Positions 7,220 through 16,103 of a stretch of 41,130 nucleotides of DNA are shown here, one piece after another (within the stretch, counting starts at the first letter, position 1; each line of letters starts with the position of its first letter). The notes under the pieces were generated by a model. That model had not been told where the DNA came from. It saw nothing but the letters and a program-made list of their open reading frames with translations, and ran no database searches. The position numbers and the translations under genes are program-made. The stretch comes from Planctomycetaceae bacterium (lineage in GTDB: Bacteria > Planctomycetota > Planctomycetia > Planctomycetales > Planctomycetaceae): positions 1-41,130 of the forward strand of contig PBOJ01000153.1 in assembly GCA_002724315.1 (NCBI GenBank), in the 5' to 3' direction.

Positions 7220-8941
7220 ATGGCTCGTTCGTTCCTCGTGTTGCTTGTGCTGCTGGCCACCACGGTATCGGCCGCGAGTCCTGTTGCGCGGATCCGTCGG
7301 CCGGTCGACATCGTTGTCTCACCGACGGGCCGACAGGTGCTGGTGGCCAATCGTCGCAGCGGTTCGGTGTCGGTTATCGACCGGAACTCGCATCGGATCC
7401 TGTCCGAGACGACCATCGGAAAGCGACTCTCGGCCCTGTCTCGAGTGCCGGGTCGGGATTGGGTGCTGGCAACCGACGAATCCGGGAACGAGTTGATCGG
7501 TGTCCGTTGCGGGGAACGGCTCGAAGTGGCGTGGCGAGTTCCAGTGGCCGGGTACCCGGTCGCGGTGGCCGCGGCGTCCGACGGTCAGCGTGCCGTGGTC
7601 GCGTCTTTGTGGTCGCGGAGGTTGACACTGGTTGAATGGTCTGCCGACGGAGTGGTTCGACGGGTACGAACCCTCGATCTGCCGTTCGCCCCGGGGCGAT
7701 TGCTCGAGCTTCCCGACGGTCGTTGGCTGGTCGCCGCCGCGTTCGGTGGCCGGTTGGCCCTTTGTGATTCGCGTCTCAGCCAGCGGCCGCTCCTGAGGAA
7801 CCTGCTGGGTCACAATATCGGTCGGATGACCGTCACCGGTGACCGTCGCCACGTACTGATTCCTCACCAGCTGCTCGATGCAAAGGCCGAGACGACCCGT
7901 GGCGGTGTCCACTGGGGTGGCGTGATGCTGAACGTGATCCGCACAATCCCGATTGCCGCAATCGTCTCCGGATCGGACCAGCTGGAATCCCGACTGGGGC
8001 TGGATTACGTGGGCATCCCGGACCGGGCTGCCGGCGATCCGGTGGCCATTGCCCTGGCCGACGATGATCTCCGCGTGGTCCTGCTGGCCGGAGTTCACGA
8101 GCTGGTGACCAGCACCGACGGAATCCAGTACTACGGTCGCCAGGCGGTTGGCCTGGGTCCGTCGGCGATGGCCCTGGACGAGGGCCGAACACGGGCCTGG
8201 GTCGCCGGTCGATTCTCGGATTCGGTTTCCCTGGTTCGGCTGGCTCCGCTGGAGGTGTTGGCCGAGGTTCGGCTGGGACCGCCGGCAAAACCGACCGCCG
8301 TCGACCGTGGCGAACAGTTGTTCAACGACTCGCGGCTTTCGAGCGATGGCTGGATCAGCTGCCGCAGTTGTCACACCAGGGGCCACACCAACGAGGGGCT
8401 CAGCGACACGCTGGGCGACGGAGGGTTCGGGGCCCCCAAGAAGGTGTTGTCGCTTTTGGGAAGTGGCCAGACCGGTCCCTGGGCGTGGAACGGCCAGGTC
8501 AAGTCGCTGGCAGACCAGGTGAGCAAGTCCGTGAAGCTGACCATGCGGGGTGATGCGATCCGGTCACGGCAGGCCGCCGATATCGCCGCCTACCTGGTGT
8601 CGCTGCCGGTGGCCCCGGCACTGGCTCGGGCCCGTGGCGCGTCGGACAGGACGGCTGTCGCGCGAGGCGAGGTGGTTTTTCGTCGTGTCGGCTGTGTCGA
8701 GTGCCACGCTCCGCCGCTGTACACCTCGCCACGGACGTTTGACGTGGGATTCCAGGACGAGCTGGGACGACGGCACTTCAATCCCCCGTCACTGCGGGGT
8801 GTCAGCCAGCGAGACCGGTTGTTCCACGACAATCGGGCGAGCGGCCTGGGCGAGGTAATCGGGCGGTTTGGTCATGGCCTGGACAACCCGCTGGACGCCG
8901 GCGACCGGGCGGACCTGCTGCGTTTTCTCGAGAGCCTCTGA
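7220..8941 (+). CDS. Secreted beta-propeller protein with two c-type heme motifs
   Basis: A 573-residue secreted protein. Residues 1-19 form a signal peptide (MARSFLVLLVLLATTVSAA). Residues about 25-360 form a YVTN/NHL-like propeller, with VDIVVSPTGRQVLVANRRSGSVSVIDRNS as its first blade. The C-terminal part has two CxxCH heme motifs, C381-x-x-C384-H385 and C492-x-x-C495-H496. The layout resembles planctomycete surface proteins related to di-heme cytochrome c peroxidase (MauG-like), suggesting electron transfer or oxidation outside the cytoplasm. The start at 7220 was chosen because the signal peptide begins there; the longer frame from GTG 7115 lacks one. It is divergent from the selenoprotein gene (116-base gap), which also has a CxxCH motif, so a joint redox role is plausible. 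Confidence 0.85.
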   Translation: MARSFLVLLVLLATTVSAASPVARIRRPVDIVVSPTGRQVLVANRRSGSVSVIDRNSHRILSETTIGKRLSALSRVPGRDWVLATDESGNELIGVRCGERLEVAWRVPVAGYPVAVAAASDGQRAVVASLWSRRLTLVEWSADGVVRRVRTLDLPFAPGRLLELPDGRWLVAAAFGGRLALCDSRLSQRPLLRNLLGHNIGRMTVTGDRRHVLIPHQLLDAKAETTRGGVHWGGVMLNVIRTIPIAAIVSGSDQLESRLGLDYVGIPDRAAGDPVAIALADDDLRVVLLAGVHELVTSTDGIQYYGRQAVGLGPSAMALDEGRTRAWVAGRFSDSVSLVRLAPLEVLAEVRLGPPAKPTAVDRGEQLFNDSRLSSDGWISCRSCHTRGHTNEGLSDTLGDGGFGAPKKVLSLLGSGQTGPWAWNGQVKSLADQVSKSVKLTMRGDAIRSRQAADIAAYLVSLPVAPALARARGASDRTAVARGEVVFRRVGCVECHAPPLYTSPRTFDVGFQDELGRRHFNPPSLRGVSQRDRLFHDNRASGLGEVIGRFGHGLDNPLDAGDRADLLRFLESL

Positions 8942-8944
8942 CCA

Positions 8945-9868
8945 GTGGCCGACCGGCGAGACCTGTTGCTGCTGGATGCCGAACTCCGGGAGGCCTGGGG
9001 TATCGACGTGGGATCGATCGAGGAACCCGGTTGGTGGAAGAGACTGGAACGGGACTGCCCACCCGAACTGGTGGCCCGGTTTCGTGAAGCCCACGAGGTG
9101 TACTCGGAAGCCAAGATCGATGGCGGCCTGCAGACCGAACTCGCCGAACGGGCGTTCTTTGACCTCGTGGCTGACGACAGGCTGTTGGGTCGGGTCCATT
9201 CCCACCGTCGCCCGGTGATCATCGATTGCGCGGTGGCGGTTGACGACCTGGTGCTCGGAGGAGGGATCGCCGGACCGGTCCTGGATGTCGGATGTCACGC
9301 CGGCTACCTGTCGGCGTGGTGGGCTCGTCACGAATCGCTGGAGGTTGTCGGCTGCGATCTTTGCGTGCCGGCCTTGGAACTGGGACGGCGACAGTGCGAT
9401 CGATTGGGCCGGGCGGTGGAACTCGTCGAGGGGGACCTGTTGCCCGACGGAGACGAAGGGCGGTTCGAGTTGATCGTGGCAGTGGACGTGTTGCCCGAGG
9501 AGATCGAGGGCGGATTGCGAGGGCTGGAGCGGCTGGTGTCGGGGCTGTCCGACAACGGTTGGCTGGTGCTCTCGACCGGCCACCGGCTGGATGTGGCCTG
9601 GAGTCCGCTGGAGAGGGTGAGACGGCGATTGGCCGAACTGGAGTTGGGGTTTGTGGTGGCGGGATGCCTGGGCGGAGTGGTTTCGCCCGAACAGGAACCG
9701 TTGGGTCAGAACATGTTCGTCTTTCGACGAGGCGGGAGTGGAGGACTGCCCGAGGACTGCGTCGAGCAGGCCCGTCACGACTGGACGGGATTCCTGGAAC
9801 ACGCTGGGGATCCGGACGTGCCGGACCGGGAGAAGACCGTGGCGTGGTACCGGGCCCGCCGCTGCTAG
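8945..9868 (+). CDS. Class I SAM-dependent methyltransferase
   Basis: A 307-residue cytosolic protein. The SAM-binding motif I is VLDVGCHAGYLS (112-123), followed by an acidic end of strand 2 (VVGCDLCVPALELG) and motif LIVAVDVLPEEIEGG, the usual post-motif pattern. There is an extra N-terminal segment of about 105 residues with no recognised domain. The start is a GTG 4 bases after the stop of the cytochrome gene, so the two are probably co-transcribed. The target (small molecule or protein) is unknown. Its TAG stop interlocks with the TAG of the convergent DUF1501 gene within CTAG at 9865-9868. Confidence 0.82.
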   Translation: MADRRDLLLLDAELREAWGIDVGSIEEPGWWKRLERDCPPELVARFREAHEVYSEAKIDGGLQTELAERAFFDLVADDRLLGRVHSHRRPVIIDCAVAVDDLVLGGGIAGPVLDVGCHAGYLSAWWARHESLEVVGCDLCVPALELGRRQCDRLGRAVELVEGDLLPDGDEGRFELIVAVDVLPEEIEGGLRGLERLVSGLSDNGWLVLSTGHRLDVAWSPLERVRRRLAELELGFVVAGCLGGVVSPEQEPLGQNMFVFRRGGSGGLPEDCVEQARHDWTGFLEHAGDPDVPDREKTVAWYRARRC

Positions 9869-11226
9869 AGCAGTTCGCGGATCGGTGCCGACCCGTCGGC
9901 GACCAGGTAGTGGGGCCGACCCTGGAAGTCGTCGACCGTGGCGGTCGAGACGTCCAGTCCCAGGTGGTTGTAGAGCGTGGCAAAGAGCTCCGAGAACTTC
10001 ACCGGGCGGGCGACCGGTTCGCCGGCCAGGCGATCGGTCGCTCCGATGACCTGGCCGTGGTTGCTGGAGCCGCCGCCGAGCAGGGCGAAGGAGACCCGCG
10101 GCCAGTGGTCACGTCCGACACCCTTGTTGATCTTCGGCGTTCGACCGAATTCGCCCCAGACACCGACCAGGGTGTCTTCGAGCAGTCCGCGTTGTTCGAG
10201 GTCTTCCATGAGGGCCGTCAGGGCCTTGTCGAGCACCGGGTGGTCTTCCCGTTGCCGGTTGAAGATCGTCCCGTACGAGGCCCCGTGCCAGTCCCACTTG
10301 CTGTAGTTGACCGTCACGATGCGGGCACCGGCTTCGATCAGTCTCCGTGCCGACAGGAAACTCTGAGGCACCCGCGGTGCTCCGTTTCCGTCGATCATCA
10401 CCTTGGTGTTGCCCTTGCCGTAGCGGGCCCGGGTGGCTTCGCTTTCCTGGGAGATGTCCAGGGCGTTGGCCAGGCGGGACGAGGTCAGGACACCCAGGGC
10501 TTGCCGTGTGAAGGCGTCGTGGCCGTCCATCATTCCGGTCGTGTCGGCTTCGCGGCGGAAGCGATCGAGGCTCTTGCGGAGCAGGGCCCGGTCGCCCAGC
10601 CGGTCGTGGGTGATTCCGTTGAGGACGAGGTCGGCCCGGCCGGGGCCCAGTGGGCGAAACGGTGAGTGGGGCACGCCCAGGAAACCCGGGCTCGGCTCGT
10701 TGTAGGGTCCGTGGGTGCAGGTGTAGCAGAGACTGACGTAGGGCGGGACGCTGGGGTGCAACGGGCCCAGCAGCTTGCTGGCGACCGCACCGGGGGTCGG
10801 CCAGCCACCCACCGGCATCGGCAGACGCTGGTTGCGACCGGTGTAACTCTGGAACGCGTTGTGCTCGGGCTGGGCGTCGCAGATCGAGCGGATGATGGTG
10901 AACTTGTCCATCATCTGGGCCAGCCGCGGCAGGTGCTCGCCAATCTCGATCCCGGGCACGTTGGTCGCGATCGGGTTGAATTCGCCCCGGATCCCGGCGG
11001 GAGCCTCGGGCTTGAGATCGAACATGTCCTGGTGTGGCGGGCCGCCGACCAGGTAGATGAAGATCACCGACTTGGCCGAGGGCCGTTTGCCCTGGGCGGC
11101 CTCGGCGGCCAACAGGCCGGACAGGCTCAAACCGGTTCCCAGGCCACCGACCTGGAGGAAGTTGCGGCGAGACAGTCCGTCACAGAACGCGTCGGAGCTG
11201 CTGGCTGGTCCGAGGATCTTCAACAT
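9865..11226 (-). CDS. DUF1501 domain protein, Tat-exported
   Basis: A 453-residue protein of the DUF1501 family, which is expanded in planctomycetes and related to the alkaline phosphatase/sulfatase fold. A twin-arginine signal is visible at residues 19-40 (SRRNFLQVGGLG then a hydrophobic run), so it is likely exported folded. Family-typical segments include VGGPPHQDMFDLKPEAP, GEHLPRLAQMMDKFTIIRS, EFGRTPKIN and GGGSSNHGQVIGATD. The biochemical role of DUF1501 is not settled. In many planctomycetes these genes sit beside DUF1549/DUF1553 cytochrome genes; no such partner is adjacent here. Confidence 0.92.
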   Translation of the reverse strand: MLKILGPASSSDAFCDGLSRRNFLQVGGLGTGLSLSGLLAAEAAQGKRPSAKSVIFIYLVGGPPHQDMFDLKPEAPAGIRGEFNPIATNVPGIEIGEHLPRLAQMMDKFTIIRSICDAQPEHNAFQSYTGRNQRLPMPVGGWPTPGAVASKLLGPLHPSVPPYVSLCYTCTHGPYNEPSPGFLGVPHSPFRPLGPGRADLVLNGITHDRLGDRALLRKSLDRFRREADTTGMMDGHDAFTRQALGVLTSSRLANALDISQESEATRARYGKGNTKVMIDGNGAPRVPQSFLSARRLIEAGARIVTVNYSKWDWHGASYGTIFNRQREDHPVLDKALTALMEDLEQRGLLEDTLVGVWGEFGRTPKINKGVGRDHWPRVSFALLGGGSSNHGQVIGATDRLAGEPVARPVKFSELFATLYNHLGLDVSTATVDDFQGRPHYLVADGSAPIRELL

Positions 11227-11350
11227 GGGAAGCTGTCCGATCGATTTTCTGGGGAGTCCTGATTATATCCATCGGCACTTGTGGGGCCAACGGGACTCGG
11301 GAATTCTGCCCAACTCATCGACTTTTTTCCTCGAGCACGCGATTTTGACC

Positions 11351-12397
11351 ATGAGTGATGCCACCGTTGTTGCTGCCCCGGTTCTCGAGTCGTTCTCGCA
11401 GAAACTGCTGATCGCCGCCGGTGCGACCGATCGGGAGGCGGAGGTCGTGGCCGATCACCTGGTTGAGAGCAGCCTGCTGGGACACGACTCTCACGGAATC
11501 CTGAGGTTGCCCGAGTACCTCGGTTTTGTCGCCGAGGGATCGATCACAACGGGAGCCGAGATTACGGTCGATCAGCGTTCTCCCAGCTCGGCGGTGGTCG
11601 ATTGTGGCCTGGGTTTCGGTCCGGTAGGTGCCGTGAGAGCTATCGAGACGGCGATCTCGCTGGCCACCCAATCGGGTACCGGATGCGTGGTGACCCGTCG
11701 ATGCAACCACGTGGCGAGATTGGGGGCGTACGTGCAGCTGGCCGCCGAGAGGGGGCTGGTGGCATTGGCCACGTGCAATTCGCCGATCCACGGTCACTTC
11801 GTGCTGCCGGCGGGAGGTCGCCAGGGACGGCTGGCGACCAACCCGATCGCTTATGCCTTTCCGACCGACGGTGATCCGATTCTGGCCGACTTTTCGACGT
11901 CGGTCACACCCGAGGGGAAGATCCGGGTCTACCGGAACCGTGGCGAGAGCCTTCCGGAGGGCTGGGTGCAGGATGCCCAGGGGCAGCCGACGACCGATCC
12001 CGACCGGTTCTATGGCCCGCCACGTGGCGGCATCCTGCCGTTGGGCGGTGTGGCGGCTCACAAGGGCTACGCGTTGGGGCTGCTCGTCGAACTGCTCGGC
12101 AGCACGTTGGCCGGACTGCGGTGTGATGACCCCGAAACCGGTGGCAACGGGGTCTGTTTCCTGGTGATCGATCCGGGTCGGTTCGTCGACCCCGAGTCGT
12201 ACCGGCAACTGGTTGCCGGTACCCGGGATTACATGAAGAGTGCCGAACCGGCTGAGGGAGTCGACGAAGTGCTGGTGCCGGGCGACCTGGAGTTCCGGAT
12301 CAGGCGGCAGCGGCAGGCCGAAGGTGTGCCGGTCGACGCGGTGGCGTGGGAGCAGATCGTCGGGCACGCCGAGCGTCTGGGCGTGGAGTTGCCCTGA
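11351..12397 (+). CDS. Malate/L-lactate (Ldh2-type) dehydrogenase family oxidoreductase
   Basis: A 348-residue NAD(P)-dependent oxidoreductase of the Ldh2/MdhG family, which reduces or oxidises 2-hydroxy acids or ureidoglycolate-like substrates and has a fold unlike classical lactate dehydrogenase. Family marks are LLGHDSHGILRLPEYL (44-60), the CNHVARLGAY segment corresponding to the usual HFGxxGxY, the ATNPIAYAFP loop and LPLGGVAAHKGYALGLLVELL. The start at 11351 was chosen because the fold begins there; the frame extends to 11057 but that part overlaps the divergent DUF1501 gene. Substrate is not determinable. Confidence 0.88.
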   Translation: MSDATVVAAPVLESFSQKLLIAAGATDREAEVVADHLVESSLLGHDSHGILRLPEYLGFVAEGSITTGAEITVDQRSPSSAVVDCGLGFGPVGAVRAIETAISLATQSGTGCVVTRRCNHVARLGAYVQLAAERGLVALATCNSPIHGHFVLPAGGRQGRLATNPIAYAFPTDGDPILADFSTSVTPEGKIRVYRNRGESLPEGWVQDAQGQPTTDPDRFYGPPRGGILPLGGVAAHKGYALGLLVELLGSTLAGLRCDDPETGGNGVCFLVIDPGRFVDPESYRQLVAGTRDYMKSAEPAEGVDEVLVPGDLEFRIRRQRQAEGVPVDAVAWEQIVGHAERLGVELP

Positions 12398-12403
12398 AGG
12401 CCG

Positions 12404-13261
12404 TCAGGCCGAAGCCCGTTGGTCGTCCTCGTGGTGTACCACCGGCTCGAATTTCGCCAGTCTCTGGACCATCACCTCAATCGCTTCCGGATTCTCGTCG
12501 ACCAGCACGGCGCTGCGATCGTGTTTCATCGCGGCCTCGCCGGTCGTCCCGCTGCCGGCAAAGAAGTCGAGCACGGTGTCACCGGGATTGCTGTGGACAC
12601 GAATGATCCGCTCGAGAATCCCCAGCGGCTTCTGGGTCGGATAGCCGGTCCGTTCCTTGCCGGTGGGGCTGACGATCGTGTGCCACCACGAATCGGTCGG
12701 AGTTTTTCCCCGGGCGGCCTTTTCGGGTCCGACCAGTCCGGGAGCCATGTAGGGGATGCGGTCGATGTCGTCGTAGCGGTACGTGTAGTCGTCGGGCGTG
12801 CGGGCGTACCACAGGATGTTGTCGTGCTTGGGCGACCAGCGTTTCTTTGATCGCCCCCCGTAGTCGTAGGACCAGATGATCTCGTTGACGAAGGAATCAC
12901 GACCGAAGATGCCGTCCAGCAGCACCTTGGCGTAGTGAACCTCGCGGAAGTCCAGGTGCAGCATCAGGCTGCCGGTGGGTGTCAGCAGGCGGTGGGCCTC
13001 ACGGAGTCGTGGTTCGAGGAATGCGAGGTAGTCGTCGAAGGCGTCGGCGAACGCCTGTCGGCCGATCTCTTCGGTCCGGTATCGCCGGCCACCGAATCCG
13101 GTGCGGTCGCCGTCGTCGTCACGGACCGTTTTCAGGCGTCGGCGGGATTGATCGCGACCGGTGTTGAACGGTGGGTCGATGTAGACCAGCTCAAAAGACG
13201 CATCCGGCCACCGTCGGAGCAGTGTGAGGTTCTCGGCGTGGTGGATGTTGAGCGTGGGCAT
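12404..13261 (-). CDS. Beta-class DNA methyltransferase (N6-adenine or N4-cytosine)
   Basis: A 285-residue DNA methyltransferase. Motif IV is DPPF (29-32), the region TGYPTQKPLGILERII (206-221) is motif X, and motif I is FFAGSGTTG (233-241). The order IV, X, I defines the beta class, as in HinfI-type or CcrM-type enzymes. The C-terminal extension of CcrM is absent. No restriction endonuclease or specificity gene lies nearby, so it looks like a solitary methyltransferase with a possible regulatory role. The target sequence cannot be predicted. Confidence 0.9.
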   Translation of the reverse strand: MPTLNIHHAENLTLLRRWPDASFELVYIDPPFNTGRDQSRRRLKTVRDDDGDRTGFGGRRYRTEEIGRQAFADAFDDYLAFLEPRLREAHRLLTPTGSLMLHLDFREVHYAKVLLDGIFGRDSFVNEIIWSYDYGGRSKKRWSPKHDNILWYARTPDDYTYRYDDIDRIPYMAPGLVGPEKAARGKTPTDSWWHTIVSPTGKERTGYPTQKPLGILERIIRVHSNPGDTVLDFFAGSGTTGEAAMKHDRSAVLVDENPEAIEVMVQRLAKFEPVVHHEDDQRASA

Positions 13262-13445
13262 CGTGGATCGGTCGACCTGGCGAGGAGGTGGCGAGATTCT
13301 ATCACGAGCTCGTCGGACAACCGGTCGAGAATCCGCGTGGTCGCGGAGGGAATTGTGTTTCTGTTCCGTCGCGCGTCACGCAGGAGAACATTGTGACCCT
13401 TGGCGGAGATTCTTCGGGAGGTACGTTCTGAAAGGAGCTTTCGTC

Positions 13446-13486
13446 GGAAAAGAAAAAACCCGCCATCGCGAAGCGACGGCGGGTTT
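13446..13486 (-). terminator. Rho-independent terminator of tRNA-Asp
   Basis: On the minus strand a strong hairpin (AAACCCGCCGTCG, a short loop, then CGATGGCGGGTTT, with one G-U pair) is followed by TTTTTTCTTTT. It begins 8 bases after the tRNA-Asp gene. It is the clearest intrinsic terminator in the window. Confidence 0.85.
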
Positions 13487-13493
13487 CGAGGAG

Positions 13494-13567
<74 letters not shown>

Positions 13568-13606
13568 TACCAGCCGAACCGACCGAGGCCTGTTCGACAG
13601 CACATG

Positions 13607-13634
13607 ATTCTAGCCAGACCGGATTTGCGGTCAA
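13607..13634 (-). promoter_or_regulatory. Promoter of tRNA-Asp
   Basis: On the minus strand, TTGACC (13634-13629) and TAGAAT (13612-13607) are separated by 16 bases. The -10 lies about 40 bases before the mature tRNA, so a short 5' leader would be processed. Confidence 0.6.
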
Positions 13635-13708
13635 GAGACGGGGCGGGCGCAATGACGCAGTGGTCGAGTTAGACTGGCCGCCGAGTGGATTTTGACCGGA
13701 GGCCTCCA

Positions 13709-15157
13709 ATGCTTCGCACCATGATTGTCGCCGTTCTCCTGCAGGGCTGGTTTGTCTCGGCCGTCGCTGTTGCTGAACCCATCACAAGGCGAAACGCCCA
13801 GGCCGCGCTGCACAAGGCGGTCAATTTTTTCCGCAAGACCGTCTCGGCCGAGGGCGGGTACCTGTGGCGGTACAGCCACGACCTGAAGCGTCGCGAGGGT
13901 GAAGGGAAAGCCGGTCCGGGAACGACCTGGGTGCAACCACCCGGAACACCGACCGTTGGCGAGGGGCTGCTCGGTGCCTGGTTGACGTGCGGCGACCCGG
14001 TGCTGCGTGATGCTGCGGTGCATGCCGGCCATCACCTGGTCCGCGGGCAACTGCGTTCGGGGGGCTGGGATTACCGCATCGAAACCGAACCGGCCCGTCG
14101 CAGGAATTACGCGTACCGGATCGACGGCAACCCCGAGGGCCGCAACCGGACCACGCTGGACGACAACACCACCCAGTCGGCACTCCGGTTCCTGATGCAC
14201 CTGGACCGCGGTCTCGACTACAAGGATCAGCCGATTCATTCGGCGGTCGAATATGCCCTGGACGCTCTGATCAAAGCGCAGTTTCCCAACGGGGCCTGGT
14301 CGCAGCGGTACGAGTCGTTCCCGGATCCGAAAAAATTTCCGGTCCGCAAAGCGAGTTACCAGAAGACCTGGTCGCGGACCTTTCCCAAGAAACGCTACTA
14401 CACCTTCTACACCTTCAACGACAACTCGATTGCCGATGTGGTTCGCACGATGATCGAGGCTCGCGAGATTTACGGCCGCAAAAAGTACCAGGCGGCGGCC
14501 GAAAAGGCCGGCGATTTCATCCTGTCAGCCCAGATGCCCGACCCACAGCCTGCCTGGGCCCAGCAGTACGATCTCGACATGCACCCGGCGTGGGCCCGCA
14601 AGTTCGAACCGCCTTCAGTCACCGGTGGAGAATCCCAGGGCGTGATGCGGACACTGATTTTCCTGTACCAGAAGACCGGCCGCAAGGATTTCCTCAATGC
14701 CGTGCCGCGGGCACTCAACTACCTGAAGAAATCGGAGATCTCCAAGGGCAAGTTGGCGAGGTTCTACGAACTGAAAACCAACCGGCCCTTGTATTTCACC
14801 AGGAAGTACGAGCTGGTCTACACGGATGATGACTTGCCGACACACTACGGCTTCCAGGTGAACTCGGGCCTGGATTCGATCGAGGCCGCCTGGCGGCGGG
14901 CCAAGAGGGACGGTCAGTTGAAGACGGTGGATGCGAGCGCCGCGCCGCGTCGGAAACGTCCGAAGCTGACAGCTGCGATCATCGAGCGTGCGCAGGAGGC
15001 CGTCGATTCGATGGATGCCCGTGGGGCGTGGGTCGAGTTGGACCGGTTGCGGTACCAGGGCGACGGAAACCGTGACAAGAAGGTCCCCGTGATTTCGACC
15101 CAGGTGTTTGTCCGCCACATCGGCTCTCTGGCGGCCTACATCGCGGCCAGCAAGTAG
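13709..15157 (+). CDS. Secreted PL10-type pectate lyase-like protein
   Basis: A 482-residue secreted protein with a signal peptide (about residues 1-22, ending AVAVAEP). Conserved blocks are those of polysaccharide lyase family 10: QFPNGAWSQRY (191-201), YTFNDNSIADVVRTM (234-248), QPAWAQQYDLD (280-290) and RKFEPPSV (297-304). Family 10 enzymes cleave pectate by beta-elimination with an alpha/alpha toroid fold. The extended C-terminus (about 400-482) is less familiar. ATG 13709 is chosen over GTG 13685 because GGAGG (13698-13702) is 6 bases before it. A TAGACT -10-like element lies at 13670-13675. No other pectin genes are nearby, so the substrate is uncertain; planctomycetes use this fold widely. 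Confidence 0.8.
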   Translation: MLRTMIVAVLLQGWFVSAVAVAEPITRRNAQAALHKAVNFFRKTVSAEGGYLWRYSHDLKRREGEGKAGPGTTWVQPPGTPTVGEGLLGAWLTCGDPVLRDAAVHAGHHLVRGQLRSGGWDYRIETEPARRRNYAYRIDGNPEGRNRTTLDDNTTQSALRFLMHLDRGLDYKDQPIHSAVEYALDALIKAQFPNGAWSQRYESFPDPKKFPVRKASYQKTWSRTFPKKRYYTFYTFNDNSIADVVRTMIEAREIYGRKKYQAAAEKAGDFILSAQMPDPQPAWAQQYDLDMHPAWARKFEPPSVTGGESQGVMRTLIFLYQKTGRKDFLNAVPRALNYLKKSEISKGKLARFYELKTNRPLYFTRKYELVYTDDDLPTHYGFQVNSGLDSIEAAWRRAKRDGQLKTVDASAAPRRKRPKLTAAIIERAQEAVDSMDARGAWVELDRLRYQGDGNRDKKVPVISTQVFVRHIGSLAAYIAASK

Positions 15158-15160
15158 CGG

Positions 15161-15973
15161 CTACGCTTCGGCGACCGCCTTCATTTTCTCGAGGCCTTCG
15201 CGGGCGACTTCCTCGGGGTCCTGTTCCCAAAGGTCCTCGCGGAACAGTTCCAGCGACAGCCAACCGTCGTATCCCACTTCCTTCAGCAACTGGCAGTAGC
15301 GGCCCAGGTCGAAAATGCCGTCGCCGGGCATCACGCGATCGGGGTCGTGCTGCTCCTCGCGGGGCTTGGTGTCGATGCAGTCGTTGAAATGCGAGATGGC
15401 AATCTGGTCGGATGTCAGCTTGGCGATCGATTCGACATCGCCACCCCCGCGGTAGATGTGGAACGGGTCGAGCACCGTGGTGGCGTCGCCGTCACCGCTG
15501 CCCTCCATCACCCTCAGCGCGGCCTCGATCGAATTGACCTGCTCGCTGAATCCCAGGAACTCCATGATCGGCTTGATGCCGAATTCCCTGCCGATCTCCA
15601 GCAGCCGGGCATATTGTCGACCTCCCAGTTCGAAATCGACCTCTCCCAGTGGCGGTCCACCGATGGCATAGGTGGCTCCCACCGCCACCGACTGTTCCAG
15701 TCTCCGCTTGATCTCGTCGATCTCCTGTTCGTATTCCTCGCCGACAGTGTCCCACCACCCCTTGAGGAATATGGTCGTGGGCACCTCCAGCCCGTTGTCA
15801 TCAGCGGCCTTGCGGATATCGGCCAGGGTGCCGCCGGTCAGCAGGTAGAGATCGATGTCGTCGTGCCACAACTCGATCGCCCCATAACCGGTTCGACCGG
15901 CGATCGCGATCTTTTCCAGGATCGGGGTCGGGCGAATGGTGCTCGAATTCAGGCTGTAGATGAAGTCGGCCAT
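15161..15973 (-). CDS. Sugar phosphate isomerase/epimerase-like TIM-barrel protein
   Basis: A 270-residue cytosolic protein of the xylose isomerase-like TIM-barrel (AP endonuclease 2) superfamily, which includes sugar isomerases, epimerases and inosose dehydratase. Candidate metal ligands occur in the expected strand ends: E in IMEFLGF, D/H in LDPFHIYRGG, H in ISHFND and E in LSLELFRED. The start at 15973 (MADFIYSLNSSTIRP) matches the usual N-terminus; the frame extends upstream but that part is probably not coding. Convergent with the PL10-like gene with only a few bases between. The sugar is unknown. Confidence 0.87.
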   Translation of the reverse strand: MADFIYSLNSSTIRPTPILEKIAIAGRTGYGAIELWHDDIDLYLLTGGTLADIRKAADDNGLEVPTTIFLKGWWDTVGEEYEQEIDEIKRRLEQSVAVGATYAIGGPPLGEVDFELGGRQYARLLEIGREFGIKPIMEFLGFSEQVNSIEAALRVMEGSGDGDATTVLDPFHIYRGGGDVESIAKLTSDQIAISHFNDCIDTKPREEQHDPDRVMPGDGIFDLGRYCQLLKEVGYDGWLSLELFREDLWEQDPEEVAREGLEKMKAVAEA

Positions 15974-16103
15974 GGTTGTGTTTCCGGGGTTCGGGTTGCC
16001 GAAAACGGAGGGGTTCGGCGAAGGGGGCGACGACAGTGGTCTTTCGTCGTCTCGGGTCGAATTGTACTCTGCCCAAAGCACCGCTTCCAAACCGGCCGAC
16101 CCG

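Noticed and set aside
6942..7322. Apparent short gene followed by a separate PDZ gene
   Set aside because: The two frames are one gene interrupted by an in-frame TGA; treating them as separate, or as a pseudogene, ignores the SECIS-like hairpin and the continuous fold.
12391..12412. Possible terminator hairpin GGCC-GTCA-GGCC between convergent genes
   Set aside because: The stem is only 4 bp and no T-run follows on either strand.
13262..13445. Possible small gene between the DNA methyltransferase and tRNA-Asp
   Set aside because: Frames here have no ribosome-binding site or recognisable product; I see nothing else in this stretch.
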